Positions 11,979-24,100 of a stretch of 64,000 nt of DNA are shown here, piece by piece. Position numbers and translations under genes: made by a program. The notes beneath the pieces were generated by a model. It searched no databases. It had not been told where the DNA came from and was given only the letters and a program-made list of their open reading frames with translations. The stretch spans positions 213,558 to 277,557 of the forward strand of contig CDMY01000613.1 of the NCBI GenBank assembly GCA_001179505.1. Direction: 5' to 3'. Source of the DNA: Vitrella brassicaformis (lineage: Eukaryota; Sar; Vitrellaceae). Position 1 is the first letter of the stretch. Every line of letters starts with the position of its first letter.

Positions 11979-12775
11979 GTGTGCAGGCGCATGCGCGAAG
12001 ACGAGGAGCGACGCGGCCCCCCGCGCGACCGAGACCGATACGTATGAGGCCACCCAAACCCCACCCCCCCACACACATCTTCTCTCCCTGTCTTCGGTGT
12101 GTCGCCTGGTTATCAATCAGGAGTACGACCGTCGTGACCCCCGTGACGACCGATACGACCGCTACGACCGTGGTGGGTATGATCGTGGATACGACCGTGG
12201 TGGTGGGGGCTACTACGACCGGGGCGGCGGATACGACCGCGGGGGATACGGGAGGGACCGGGACTACCACGAGTGAGCGTGACACGGAGGGGCAAAACCG
12301 ACAACAGCATGGGGGGCTCATAGGTGTGTGTTGTGTTGTGTTGTTGGTGTGTGTGTGTCGGGTGGGGTGGTGCAGTAGGGACAGGGACTACAGGGACAGG
12401 GACCGGTACGGCGGGCGTGACGACTACAGGGACTCGAGACGCGACGACCGCAGGGGCGGGGGAGGAGGGGGAGGGGGAGGAGATGACTCCTACAAGCGAC
12501 CAAGACACGATGACAGGGATGAGGTCAGTCACTCAGTCACACACACACACACAGAGTGCTCATCGATGGGATGGCCTTGATGCGATGCATTGCTTACTGA
12601 CTGGGTGTTGTGGTCCTTGTGTCGTCTCGTGTGCCTGTTATAGCGGCCCAGTGATCGTCGGCCCGGTGAGCAGGATGATGAGAAGGATAAGCACATCAAT
12701 GGCGTGGATAGAGACGCGGCCAACGCAGGACACGAGAACGGACACCGAGACGACGACAGAGACCGACGCGACTGA
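10930..12775 (+). CDS. SRSF2-like RRM splicing factor
   Basis: Seven exons (10930-11042, 11202-11338, 11424-11475, 11987-12041, 12121-12272, 12376-12523, 12644-12775) sum to 789 nt and 262 residues. The N terminus is one RRM with SLKVDNLDDRVEPDSLRDVF, then DVYIPIHPRNNRPRGYGFVRF holding the RNP1 core, then GRKITVGEAKYGR. The opening SLKVDNL and DVYIP are diagnostic of the SRSF2/SC35 group, which binds exonic enhancers and helps define splice sites. The C-terminal half has YDRGG/YDRRD repeats, then RD/RY dipeptides and a Gly run rather than a classic RS domain. It should act in the nucleus. The third intron (11476-11986) is unusually long and rich in CAGA/GTGC repeats, a possible site of alternative splicing. 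Confidence 0.88.
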
Positions 12776-14132
12776 CCAGACACCAGAGTCACGGAAACAC
12801 GCGCACCTCTGCACCAGGTGGGCCGGATGGGGCGGCAGAAAGGGGTGGAGGAGGATGGAGGATGGTGTGGCCAGGTGTGCTCTGTCCAGCCTGTCTGTCT
12901 GTGATTGTGATTCCATCCACCTTGAAGAGAGCGCTGTTGCGTGGGATGGCACCGATGTGATTTGATTTGATGTGCTGTGATGTGTGCGTGGGTAGGGAGG
13001 TAGCTAGCGCCTAGCGGCTGGCGGAGAGAGAGACAGAGAGAGGGAGAAACCAACCAGCGTTGGCATCACGTGTATTCGTTTCCAGCCGCTCCCCATCTCC
13101 TCTCCACTGTGTCCATGTCCACTGTAGAAACCAAGAGAGAAGCCGCCTGACTGCCTGCCTGCCTCTGTGGCTGATTATCCACTCTCTCTCTCTCTCTCTG
13201 TGCGTGTGTGTGTGGGTCACCAGTTAATTGTCCAGTTCGTACGTGCGTGCAGATTCTTGAGTGAGTGCGTGAGTACAGCAGCATAGCTAGGACGACAGTG
13301 AGTACTCCATGATACCACTGACGGTGGCGTGTTGGTGTGTGTGGACTGACAGACAGACAGACACACAGACATGGATGGATGGATGGATGGTGGATTCTCG
13401 TGTTCGTGTCTGTCTGTCTGCCTTCGTTTTAATATCGTGGCGACCGCCAGTCATTCACGCCGCTCTACTCTAATCCGCCGCTGGCTGGTTGGCTGGCTGG
13501 CTGGCTAAGGTCGATCAGTCATATCCTCATACCTAACAAACCACAGCAGTAGCCACACGCTGTCCTTCGACACGCAGCACCAGCCGCACATGAAAATTCC
13601 CCATATCCACACTACACACAAACACATACGAGCACATGACAAGAACAACTCACACGAGAGAGACGGGGGAGCCAGGGGGGATGCAAAAAAGCACTCTACA
13701 CCACCACACACGACATGTCCCAACCGCCGGCCATGTGGCCGGGTGACCCACCCANNNNNNNNNNNNNNNNNNNNNNNNNNNNNNNNNNNNNNNNNNNNNN
13801 NNNNNNNNNNNNNNNNNNNNNNNNNNNNNNNNNNNNNNNNNNNNNNNNNNNNNNNNNNNNNNNNNNNNNNNNNNNNNNNNNNNNNNNNNNNNNNNNNNNN
13901 NNNNNNNNNNNNNNNNNNNNNNNNNNNNNNNNNNNNNNNNNNNNNNNNNNNNNNNNNNNNNNNNNNNNNNNNNNNNNNNNNNNNNNNNNNNNNNNNNNNN
14001 NNNNNNNNNNNNNNNNNNNNNNNNNNNNNNNNNNNNNNNNNNNNNNNNNNNNNNCCACATCCCTCTGTCTAGCTCTCAGTGCGATGTGATGTGCGATATG
14101 CGATCCATCCATCCATCAGATGTGTCAGTCAG
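12776..14132. other. Convergent intergenic spacer with assembly gap
   Basis: The spacer lies between the stops of the SR gene (+) and the xylanase gene (-). It holds simple repeats: (CT)n near 13185, (GACA)n near 13350, (GGAT)n near 13376-13390 and (GGCT)n near 13483-13505. No convincing gene was seen on either side of the gap. Confidence 0.5.
13755..14054. other. Assembly gap, 300 N
   Basis: Exactly 300 consecutive N. A round number suggests either a placeholder or an estimated scaffold gap, so the true distance across it is unknown. Confidence 0.98.
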
Positions 14133-16279
14133 TCAGGCCCACCGCGCCACTGTCTGGTTAACGGCCAGCATCTCGTCCCTCAGTGCGATGTAGCTCTGCT
14201 TGGGGCGGTAGGCTGCGTCGAAGAGGAGGGGGTAGTCGGGCCGGAACATGTCGCGGTTCAGCCACGTCGACTTGTCTACGATGCCCCACGTCAGGAAAGC
14301 CGTGCAGTTGGGCTCCTCCAGACACACACGCATGAACCGCCGGTACACGTCGGCCTGACAAACACAACACATACACAGGAGAGCGATCGGGACTCAAGCG
14401 GTTTCGCCCGCCCACCTGTTTCTTCTCAATCTCCGGGCCCCACTCATTGTCGTCGCCGCACTTGATCCAGTTGCCCGTTCCCTCTGGGGCTCCGACATGC
14501 TCCCAGCGGCCGCACGAGACATCCAGCTCGGTGAACTGCACCTCCAGGCCCAGCGCCCCCAGCCGCCTCATGTTTGCCCTTATCCCGTCAAAGAGGTCGT
14601 AGTCGTGTGTCACGTGCGACTGGAAGCCCACCTGCATACGCAGAGCACACGAGCAACTCATCAATCAAACATGGCACCAGCAGATGATGGTCAGCGTGGT
14701 GTCGTCAGTCACCCCGTCGACGGGAATGGCGCGCCTCTTCATGCCTTTCATCAGGTTGTAGAGGGCGTCCGACTTGCCGGCGCTGTAGCCGTCGGCAGAC
14801 TCGCACCAGTACTCATTATAGATGAGCTTCATGGGCGGCATGGGGGTGTCGTGCAGGGCGTCGGCGGCTTTGGCGGCCTTGGAAGCCGTCACGAAGGCGA
14901 GATCAATGAACTCGGGGATGTCTGGGTACCACACGGTGTCGCGCAGCCTGTAGCCGCCCTTCCGCAGTTGGTCGGCGTCCTGAAAGTCGTCAAGGGCTGC
15001 ACACACACACACACACACACAGAGAAAAGAGAGAGAGAGTGACAAAGGGGTACACAGGAGGGCGGCGGGCGAGTGAGCCTGTGTGTCTGGTCTGCTGCTC
15101 ACACACACCCTCATTGACAACGTCCCAATGGATGAGATTGGGGTACTCGGGCGTCCTGAACCGCTCCACCATCCTCTCAATATGCCCCACAAGCTGGTTC
15201 CTCTTATCGGCAGCACTTAGCGTGGGCAGCCACACCCCCACATTCCCATAATTGACGTCCATGTACCACAGCAGCGTGTGAAACCGCGCCTTCTGCCCGT
15301 TGGCCTTGGCAAGCCTGAAGATCTGCTCGCAGGCGTCAAAGGCAATGTTGTCGAGGTCGGCGTCCGTCCGGGTCGTCCACCACTTGCACTCTCGCTCGGC
15401 CGAGATGACTCCCAGCTCCTCCTTGACGATCTGCTGATAGGCTGCCTCGCCGCCATATCGGCACCTGGGGTTGTTCTGGGCGTCGAGGGGCGCCTGGCAA
15501 ATGACCGACCCGAAAGCGATGCCCGCCTTGGCCGCTGCGGCCTTGAGCGACCCCACCCACTGAGAGGAGCTCTCCCCATTGGCTGCCTGAATGCCAGTCA
15601 GAGCCAAAGTAGTGTTCGTCAGTGGCGAGCTGCCTGAGAGCCAGCAAACAGCACATCAGATGGGATGGGATGGCGGGGCGTTTTGGCATCCTCTCACCGC
15701 CTGTGTCCACAGTGAGGTTGACGGTGTAGATTGTCGGTGAGGCGTCCCCGTCCCTCAGCACCGCAGCCTCCAATGTGTGATCCCCATCCAGCAGGAAACT
15801 GTGGTCCGACGCCTCCTGCAGCACCCTCAGCGCCCTGCTGGCCTTGGCGGCGCCCTCAAACACACTGCCGTCGCGGGGAAACAGCGAGTACGGCGGGAGG
15901 CTGGCCTGGTGGTGGAAGACATTCTCCCCGGAGGTGTCCGTGACTGTGAAGTCGACGGAGACGATGGGCGGCAAACCTCTGATGTGCTCGGGGTCTGGCT
16001 GGAAGAGAATGGTGATTGGGTCGGGCAGGTTGGCCGGGAGGGGGAAGGGGCTGCTGGTGAGGGGGAGGGCGTTGAGCAGGCGGCCGTTTGTGGCGTCGAC
16101 GAAGCTGAGGAGGAAGACCTGTTCCTCGGGCGCAAACACACTTTCCTGAGCATCTGCACACAGACAGACAGACAGACAGACAACGTTGCAGACAGGGGCC
16201 GCTGCAACGTTGCTGTCTTGTGACCTGCAAATAGTTGTGCCACCGCCAGGGACGCGCAGATAGGCCAAAACAGCTGCAT
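14133..16279 (-). CDS. Secreted GH10 endo-1,4-beta-xylanase
   Basis: Six exons (16279-16225, 16153-15698, 15633-15109, 14996-14713, 14631-14416, 14354-14133) give 1758 nt and 585 residues with all phases correct. The N terminus MQLFWPICASLAVAQLFA is a signal peptide. About 150 residues of beta-rich, Ig-like sequence of unknown role follow. The catalytic domain shows GH10 landmarks: LIHWDVVNEALDD with the acid/base Glu (the motif is split by an intron at Asn-Glu/Ala), then YNEYWCE, then PVDGVGFQSH, and VQFTELDVS with the nucleophile Glu (about 14516-14538), ending with TWGIVDKSTWL. These enzymes cut xylan backbones with retention of configuration. Secretion implies an extracellular or vacuolar substrate. 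It shares a 160-bp divergent promoter with a secreted sugar dehydrogenase-like gene. Confidence 0.9.
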
Positions 16280-16439
16280 TGAATCGTAAAGGTACTTGAA
16301 TGCCAGGTAGAAATAAAGGTACTTGAATTGTAAATCAGCCGTTGGAAGCAGACGCAGAATGATCCAGCGGATATCTCGCAGTTACTTGTTGCCCTGAGAG
16401 TGCGCAAAACCACCCCCTGACTCCTGAGGAAGCGCGGAG
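16280..16439. promoter_or_regulatory. Divergent promoter, xylanase / dehydrogenase, with 15-bp direct repeat
   Basis: Only 160 bp separate the two start codons. The sequence TAAAGGTACTTGAAT occurs exactly twice, at 16287-16301 and 16314-16328, a 27-bp period. The copies lie close to the xylanase start and could be binding sites for one factor serving both genes. Confidence 0.6.
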
Positions 16440-19400
16440 ATGGAGGCGCTCCTTGCTCTCGTGTGTGCCGTCGTCTTGATGACGGTGATACCTGGGTGGG
16501 CAGCACCCCCACAGAGCAAGAAGCCAAGGGCAGGCCCGTCATTGAAGAAGCCTGAGGAGTCTAAGCCTCTGCGACCACCATTGAAGCGGCACCGGATGAG
16601 GCCGAGGCAAAAGGCTGTGACAACCTTCGAGCCCGAGAGGCCGGGGAAAGGGGAGCTGTTCGACGAGTGCGATGAGGTGCGCCACGCAGAGCTGCCCGCC
16701 GGATTCCGGGCGTGCGTCGTTGCAACGGGGCTGCAGTAGGACAGCAAAGAGAGAGAGAGAGAGAGAGATGGGTGGGTATGATGCGCCTGGCTGTCTATAT
16801 GCTGCTGCTGCTGTTGCTGTTGTGTGTGTGTGTGTGCAGGCAGCCCCGTCAGCTGGTGGTGTCGAATGAGACTGATGACGCCATTGTGCTGGTCGACAGG
16901 GTGGGGTGCAGCTTCTTGCTGCCAGGTGGGCTGGGTCGGGGTGTGGGGAGTAGTAGCGTCTGGGCATATTTCTCTGTCTTTCCTCTCTCTCTGTCTCTGT
17001 GTGTGTGTGCAGACCAATGTGACGCCATGTGCGGCCAAAGTAAGCAAGCCTCGGAGGAAGGAATGGTCCGCTTGGACCTTCTCACTCACGACCCTTTGGT
17101 TGCTTCTTTTCCTCCTTGTGCAGGTGGCAATGACAGTATCATCACAATGAAGGACCTCAATCGCAACGGGGTGTGTGAGTGAATGAGTGAGTGCACCTCG
17201 ACGGTCAGACTGTGTACTGTACCTCTCGTCCCTCTCTCTGTCCAGCTGATCGACAAGAACGAGAGGTACGTCTTGTGGGAGGGCGACGAGTTGCGGCTCA
17301 GCCACGGTGAGCCAGGCAACACAAACACACACTCACACGCATGGCTGGTCGCTCGACGCACACGCGCCATCCATAAGCTGTGCTGCTGTGTTGTGTGTAG
17401 GGCTTGCTGTCCACCGCGGCTACCTCTTCGCCAGCAATGCGACACACGTCATGAGGTGGGTGAGGTGACCTGGGCGCCTCCGCCATTGTTCAGAAGGGGA
17501 TTTTTGCCATCCCGTGTGTTGTGTGCGTGTGTGGTTGTGGTTGTGTGTGCAGGTGGCCTTACACGCCAGGCCAGACGTCTCCTCTGAACGAGAGCCAGCG
17601 TGTGGTGGTCATGACCGGCATGAACATCGGGGGCTGCGGGGCTGCCGCCCTCGGACACCTCGTAAGTCGGTGTGATGTGCAAACAGTGCACACTGCTTGC
17701 TGCGGATTATGATCATCATTGCAAGCTGTGGTGTGTGTTGTGTGTTGTGTCTTCTTGTGGTGTGTGGTGTGTGGCAGACGAGGACTCTGATCGTTGACGA
17801 CCAGGACCGGCTGTATGTCACCATCGGGAGCTTCAGAGACTCGTGGCCAGGTAGGCTATCTATCGCCTTTCTATGGACAATATGCCTACGTGTTGTGTTG
17901 GTGCTGTGTTTGTCAAGGTGATGAGGACTCATCCAGGGCGAGAATACAAAGGTTGGTTGGCAAGAATGAGTGAATGGACCGATGACACACCAGGGAGGGA
18001 GGCGGGAATATTTCTGTTGTTTGCTCTTTCAGGTTCGAGAACGTGACAGACCCGCTGGTCCTCCACACGTACAAGACACAGAACTGGACAGACGGGGAGG
18101 TCTTCGCGGTGAGTGAGCCCATGCCTCTCATCCATCCATCCATCCATCCATCCACAGCCCTCCACTCCCTGCCACCCACCCACCACGTCTGCCTGTCTCT
18201 GTCTATGTCTGGGTGGGGTGGGGCAGGACGGCACGCGCAACACAGTGGGGCTGGCCTTTGATCCAAAAGGTGACACACACATGAATGACAGAGACACGAT
18301 GGATGGATGCCATGATGGCATCAACAGTCGCATGTGACTGACTGACTGACTGACCGATCGCAGGCCGACTGTGGGGCGTCGACACGAATGACGACTTCAT
18401 CACACACGAGGAGCTTGGCGGAGACGACGTCCGGGAAGGTACACACACACCCTCGCTGTCTCCACTGATCTCCTCTCCCCTGCAGACAACCCCTCGGAGG
18501 AGCTGAATCTCTTCACTGAGGAGCGAGCCGGCAGGTCCTTCGGCTACCCCCGCTGCTGGACAGAGGGACGACTCGGCCCCAAACACGCACGCGGCCGCGG
18601 CTCACAGTGGTCCGTCCCGGGCCGCAACGACACCTACATCAAGGGCCAGGGCCGCAGCAACGACACCACACGCTTTCTCAATGACACCTGGTGCCAGAAC
18701 ATCTCCAACAACCAGCCGCCCGAGCTGCCGCTGCAGGCGCACGCCAGCCACATCGGCATTGCCTTCCTGGGCGGCAAGGGGAGCAGCGACAGGTGGCGGG
18801 AGAGGTGTGAGGAGACGGGGGAGAGTGCCAACGGCGGCTTTCCCTGTGAGTATGGGGGCGATGCCTTCCTGGCTGCCCATGGGACCTACCAGGCCGAGGA
18901 TTGCCCGCCGTGCGACAGCCGGTCGCAGCTGGCGGGCTACCAAGTCAGTCGCGTGTTGATGGACGAGGATGGGATGCCCACTGGGGAGGTGCTCAAGCTA
19001 CTGGCTGAAGAAAGTAAGCCTTGCATGAGGGCCAGATACAAGCAACCACCCTGTGTGTGTGTGTAGCCGGGAGCAACGATTGGGATGTTCGGCCAGTCTC
19101 GACTGCCTTTGACAGCGAGGTCAGTCAGTCGTCGAAAGATGATACCACACCACACCAACCATACGTCTCAATTAGGTCTTCTCTTGTCTCTATGTGTCAG
19201 GGCCGGATGTTCGTGTCGGATGACGGGACCGGCCAGATACTCATGGTGAGTCAGGAAAGGAGAGCAAAGGAGAGACACCCACCTGTTTGCCTTTGCCGCG
19301 TACATACACCAACCAGGTGTACTACAGAGCGGCCCTCGCAGAGACCGCCATCACCGAGTCCCCATCCCCCCTGCCGCTTGTGGCCGGATTCACACCCGCC

Positions 19401-20186
19401 CAGCCACCCAAGTGTGACCCCGCCAGAGCCGCAGAAGCCCCATCAGGCCGGTCACCCCTCGCCATGCACAAACACATCAGCCAGTGCGCCTCAAGCTGCC
19501 TTGAGAGGGGGTCGTCGCAAAGAAGCACTGCTGGCTTTGACGGCGACGGCGGGGGCATCGCGGACTTGTCGATGGCGTCAGCTGCGATCGACAAGAGCTG
19601 TGAGGGCTTCTCTGTGGACGTCAATGGCACGTGTGCGGTGCATCCCGACGAGGCAATGCACAAAGCGCAGGGGAGCCCGCCGTGCACAAAACTGACGTAC
19701 AGGAGGGCGGCGCCGCCCGAGGGCTACTTCGAGAAGGGCGTAGGCAGCTGCAGGGCCTTCTCGGCCTACCCCGCGCCCCTCAAAAGAGGCAAAAAATTCT
19801 CCATGTCCTACTCACGGCTGGTGCCCGCCGGTCCGAACGCCAAGACCATCGACTTCGCCAACTGTGTCAATGCGTGTGACGACTACGGGGGCAAGAGCAA
19901 GTGGTGTGTCGGGCTGGACTACGACTACGCCAACAGGTCCTCCTACCCCTGCCACCTGTACGTGGCGGCAACCAAGGGGAAACTGGTGTACGCGCCTGTG
20001 GACCACCGGCTGACGCAGCGGGCGTACCAACGGCCGGATCGGTGGTGCCTCGGCCGCGACGTGCCGCGGGAGATACTTGAGGAGGCCGAAGCGGCCATGA
20101 AAAAGGTGAAGCTCACCACAACAGAAAAGCCGAAGCTTAAGAAGGCAGAAAGGAAAGGCCACAAGCAGACAAGAAGTAGTGTGTGA
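16440..20186 (+). CDS. Secreted sorbosone/glucose dehydrogenase-like beta-propeller (PQQ type)
   Basis: About 15 exons. Exon 1 (16440-16735) begins with signal peptide MEALLALVCAVVLMTVIPGWA and a basic Pro-rich linker. The middle resembles the soluble quinoprotein sorbosone/glucose dehydrogenase family: NTVGLAFDPKGRLWGVDTND, GGDDVREDNPSEELN, GYPRCW, AHASHIGIAFL, and GGDAFLAAHGTYQ match the usual succession of GLAFDP..LWGVDNG.D, PPDELN, FGYP, and DAFVAxHGS. Such enzymes oxidise aldoses or sorbosone with PQQ. The final large exon (19317-20186) adds a Cys-rich module (SCEGFSVDV, CTKL, FANCVNACDDY, WCVGLDYDY) that could bind carbohydrate or protein, and a Lys-rich tail. Several PQQ or metal ligands were not traced, so catalytic activity is inferred. 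Confidence 0.75.
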
Positions 20187-21194
20187 GCGCAGTTCAGTTC
20201 AGCTCAGTTCAGTTCAGTCAGGTGCGGTGGATGCATCCCATCATGGCCACGCCATCCATCGGTGCGTGTCGATGGCATGGCGATGGAGAGAGACACGTGT
20301 ATGCGCTGTTGGATTGCTGGACGGCTCGGCTCATTGGACTATGCTATGTGGTGTGGTGTATGTGATGTGCGTCCCTAGGGTACAGCGAGCGGCGGCCGGG
20401 TGGTCGGTGGCGGCTTGCTGTGGGTGGTGGTCTTAGCAATTCACACACTATTCCACCGCCACCCTCCATGACAGACATGACTGACGTACGTGTGGTGTGC
20501 AGCGGGAGACCGAGGCAGTGCGTGTGTGTGTGTGTGTGTGTGTTCGTCCTGTCTGCCTGTCTGCCTGCCTGCCTCGCTCGCAGAGCCTTTTGCTATGTCG
20601 ATGAGTGTGTGGCCGTCACTGTGGATAGGGTATGGTAGGGTTTGTGGCACTGATGAAAGTCTTTGGTGTCCCTATCTGTTTTGTCTGCATGCCATGTGTG
20701 CTGTGAGTGTGTCGTGTCGCCCGTCGTGTCACTCATTGACGTCATGATACGATGGATGGACCGGCGGTGATTTAAACTTATCGCATTCGTGGAAGCATTG
20801 TCACGAACACGCCCGGAAACAATCAAGGGCGGACCCGACAGTGGCAATTCTCCGCTGCAGCTGTCATGGCCATCATGATTATGTAGCTGCACAAGGAACG
20901 CACCAACGATGTCACAAGACACGCACCAGTCCTAATTGATGTCCATCCATCCGTCCATCCCCTGGCTGGCTGACGGACTGACACATGCATTGCAGACCAA
21001 AGGCCGACATCACCTCCCTACGCACTGCCTGCCTATCCCACTGTTTGACTGGATGATATGTACACACATCGATACTCTCACTCGTTGCCCGCCCGCCTCA
21101 CCTCACATCGGTCGCATCGCATCAACACACCCGGCCCACACGCACGATCCATGCATGGGTGTCACACATCTATACGACACACGGAGGGGTCATG
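20187..21194. other. Convergent intergenic spacer, no gene seen
   Basis: The spacer lies between the stops of the dehydrogenase gene (+) and the Erv46 gene (-). It begins with an (AGTTC)n tract (about 20190-20220), has (GT)n near 20520-20542, and a TAGGGTTT at 20636-20643. I saw no coding potential. Confidence 0.5.
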
Positions 21195-24100
21195 TCATGC
21201 CGCCCTGGGATGGACCTTCAGGCTCACGCCTCCAGTGAGAGCGTCCAGCAGCCGAGACAGGAAGGACGTCAGCGCCAGGAAGCCCCCTGACCGACCACAC
21301 ACACAGGGAGGGAGAGATGGAAAGGGGCCAACGTGTGGCCGGGCTGGATCGGCCGGTCGGTCGAATGAATGAATTAATGAGCTGATGAGGGAGGGGAGGC
21401 GACGTACCAAAGATCTTGCAAAGCTCGACCAGGTAGGCGGCATACGACATCTCCTGAGCACACGAACCGAACCACCGATGAGACGACACGACGACCCACA
21501 CATGGTATGGATGGTATCAGTTGTCTCCTGTCCCACCTCCCAGTAGTACTCGACACGAATGGGATCGATGTCGTAACGAAAAAACACTGCGGGCATGCAG
21601 GAGGACCACACCACACCACACCGTACTTAGGCGGGCTGCAGACCCGGGGTTGGCTTGACACAAGCAAGAAACATACGTACCTGCGGGCCCGACGAGTTCG
21701 CTGGTAATAAAAGAGCTGGCCGACAGCTGGTACCCCCTGGCAGCCTCAGACGCGCCTGCCGGCTGCAATGACGACGGGATGACCGTCAGGTAATACTGCA
21801 CACACAGACACAGACACAGACGCACACATGAGAGAGATGACCTACACACGCCTTACTGTATGAGCGGGGGGTGTCGGTCGCCGTCTGACTGACTGCCTGA
21901 CTGACTGACCTGGAATGTGTATGCAGGTGGCGACCGAAAGTTGTCCAGCGGGATGCGATTCTGATAGGGAGCAAAGCACAGAGTGAGTGATGTCGGCTCG
22001 GTTCCCCCCACCCATCCTCACCCCTCCCTCTACCGTTACCCCACCTGCAGCTTGGTGAGCGCCCACTGGTGTCTCCATGAGTGCTTCTCATCCTCCTCTG
22101 GGTCGCTGATGGACAGGTGGTGGATGGTGTGCTCCATGTCCACACGGCCGCCGCCAAACGCCTGGACAGACAGTACACACGGACCGCACGCAAGGAGCCA
22201 CAACATGACATGAGCAGGGCAAACAGACAATGAACGAACGATGAAATCACCACCGACTGACATTACCGATCTGAGGGCTTCTTGTGGCAGGGCGTGCGTG
22301 GCGATGTGGAAGTTGCCCGGCACCTGCATCCATTTATCAAATCAAACACGACAGTGGACTGGACAGGGCTCCCCATCAAATGGAATGTGCTTTCTCACTG
22401 CCTGACCCGATAGGTATCGAAGTAGCCATAGATCTGACACGTCTCGTCACGCTGCTCTCGTAACTTGGCCAGCTGCACACACACACACACACACACACAG
22501 AGGGAAGGGATGGCCATGTGTGTCGTGTCGTGTACGCACCTCAGCTTCGTGGAACGAGGGCAGCACGGGCAAAAAGTACTGCACCATACCACCTGGCCGC
22601 GAGTGCTGAATGACGGCAGCAGGCGCAGGAGCAGCAGCAGGGGCCACCTTGACAGCGGCGTCCTCGGCCGTCAGTCTCCGCCGCCTTGCCGACACCTCCA
22701 CGTCACCCTCATGCTGCTGCTCCTGCTGACCTTGGTGCTGCTGTTCTTGCTGCTGCTGCTCTTGCCCCTGTCCGTCCCCCTGCCCGACTTGAGCAGGGCC
22801 CCCTGCTGCCTGCTGATCCTGCGGTGGTGGTGCCTGAGCATCGCCGTCCTGCCCGCTGGCCGCTTCCTTCGGTGGTTGCCTTGCGGCCTCCTCGGCTGGC
22901 TGCGCAGGGGGTGCTGCAGGGGGAGGGCCATCTGCTTTTGGCTGCTCCTGCTTCTGCTGCTGCTGCTGCTGAACTGGCGGCAGTGGCTGCTCCGGCTCGT
23001 TGGCCTTGGCCATGTCTTTCTGCTGCTGGACGGCCTCCTGGATGCTGCGGTGAGAGTCGGGGGGCGGCTGCCTGGGTGGCATGGGGGGCAGCACTGGTGG
23101 AAGGGGGGACGCTATGGACCTGGACGGGATCTGGCCAGCTGACATGGGAAGAAGGATGTGTGGCTGTGTTGGTTGGCTCGTGCGCGTGTGTGTCTGTGGC
23201 TGCTTGCCTTTTACGGCCTGTTCGAGCACTTTGTCGTCCTGTGCGAAGTGTTTGAAGGTGCCCGGTGCACCTTGCTGCTGGTCCTCCGTCTTGGCGGCCT
23301 CCTTGGGCGCCATGTCGTGGTCGTGAGAGGCCAATAGGTCCTTGGCCGTCACGCCCGTCTTCGGCTGGGTGTGCTGGGCTACACGCACAACGACAGACAG
23401 ACAGGACATGCCATGGGAGAATTCAAGTGTGTGTGTTGGTTCAGATGGGATGCGCTTGCCTTGTTCGATGATAGATGGGATGACCTGGCCCAGGTTGAAG
23501 TCGCCGAGACGAATAATGGTTGGAGGCCTGTACATGGACGCCGCCTGCGGGTCATTCCTGACGCACACACCCATGCATGCATACGGATGACCAAGCGGAC
23601 ATCTCCTTTTCTCCCTCCCGCATATGTACCCACCTGCATTGTTCGACATCCTCGATCCTGGGCAGAGCCCATCTTCTCAGCCGGTAGGCCAGCATCACGT
23701 CCGAGCAGGTGTTGCAGCAGTCGTCGTCACCCCCCGCGCCGTAGCACGTGCCACACGTCTCATTCTTGCCTCCCTGCAGATCCATATGAAGGGAAGCCTC
23801 CCACTCCTGTCACATCAAACTGGTATGTGTATCCTTCGATCAAGGCCCACCACTTTTAATGACGGTCCCGTCACGGATGTGGATTTCCTTTGCATGCCTC
23901 CCTGACTGGGGTCGTTCATCGAATCACGAGTTCTCAGAGGCCTGCATGCACAGTATCCACCATCACACACACACACACACACACACAGACAGACAGACAG
24001 ACAGGCGTGTGTTTCTTCGGTCCTGGTGTGTGTGTGACCAGAGAGCGTTTCTTCGGCCCTGGTGCTGGCAGTGTCAGCTGACCTGCCAAATCTGTCGAGC

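Noticed and set aside
11036..12076. Long open frame on the minus strand across the SR gene intron
   Set aside because: It is made of Cys/His/Thr-rich translations of repeats, overlaps real exons in antisense and has no splice or family support.
13590..14112. Open frames spanning the N gap
   Set aside because: They are open only because N codons cannot be stops.
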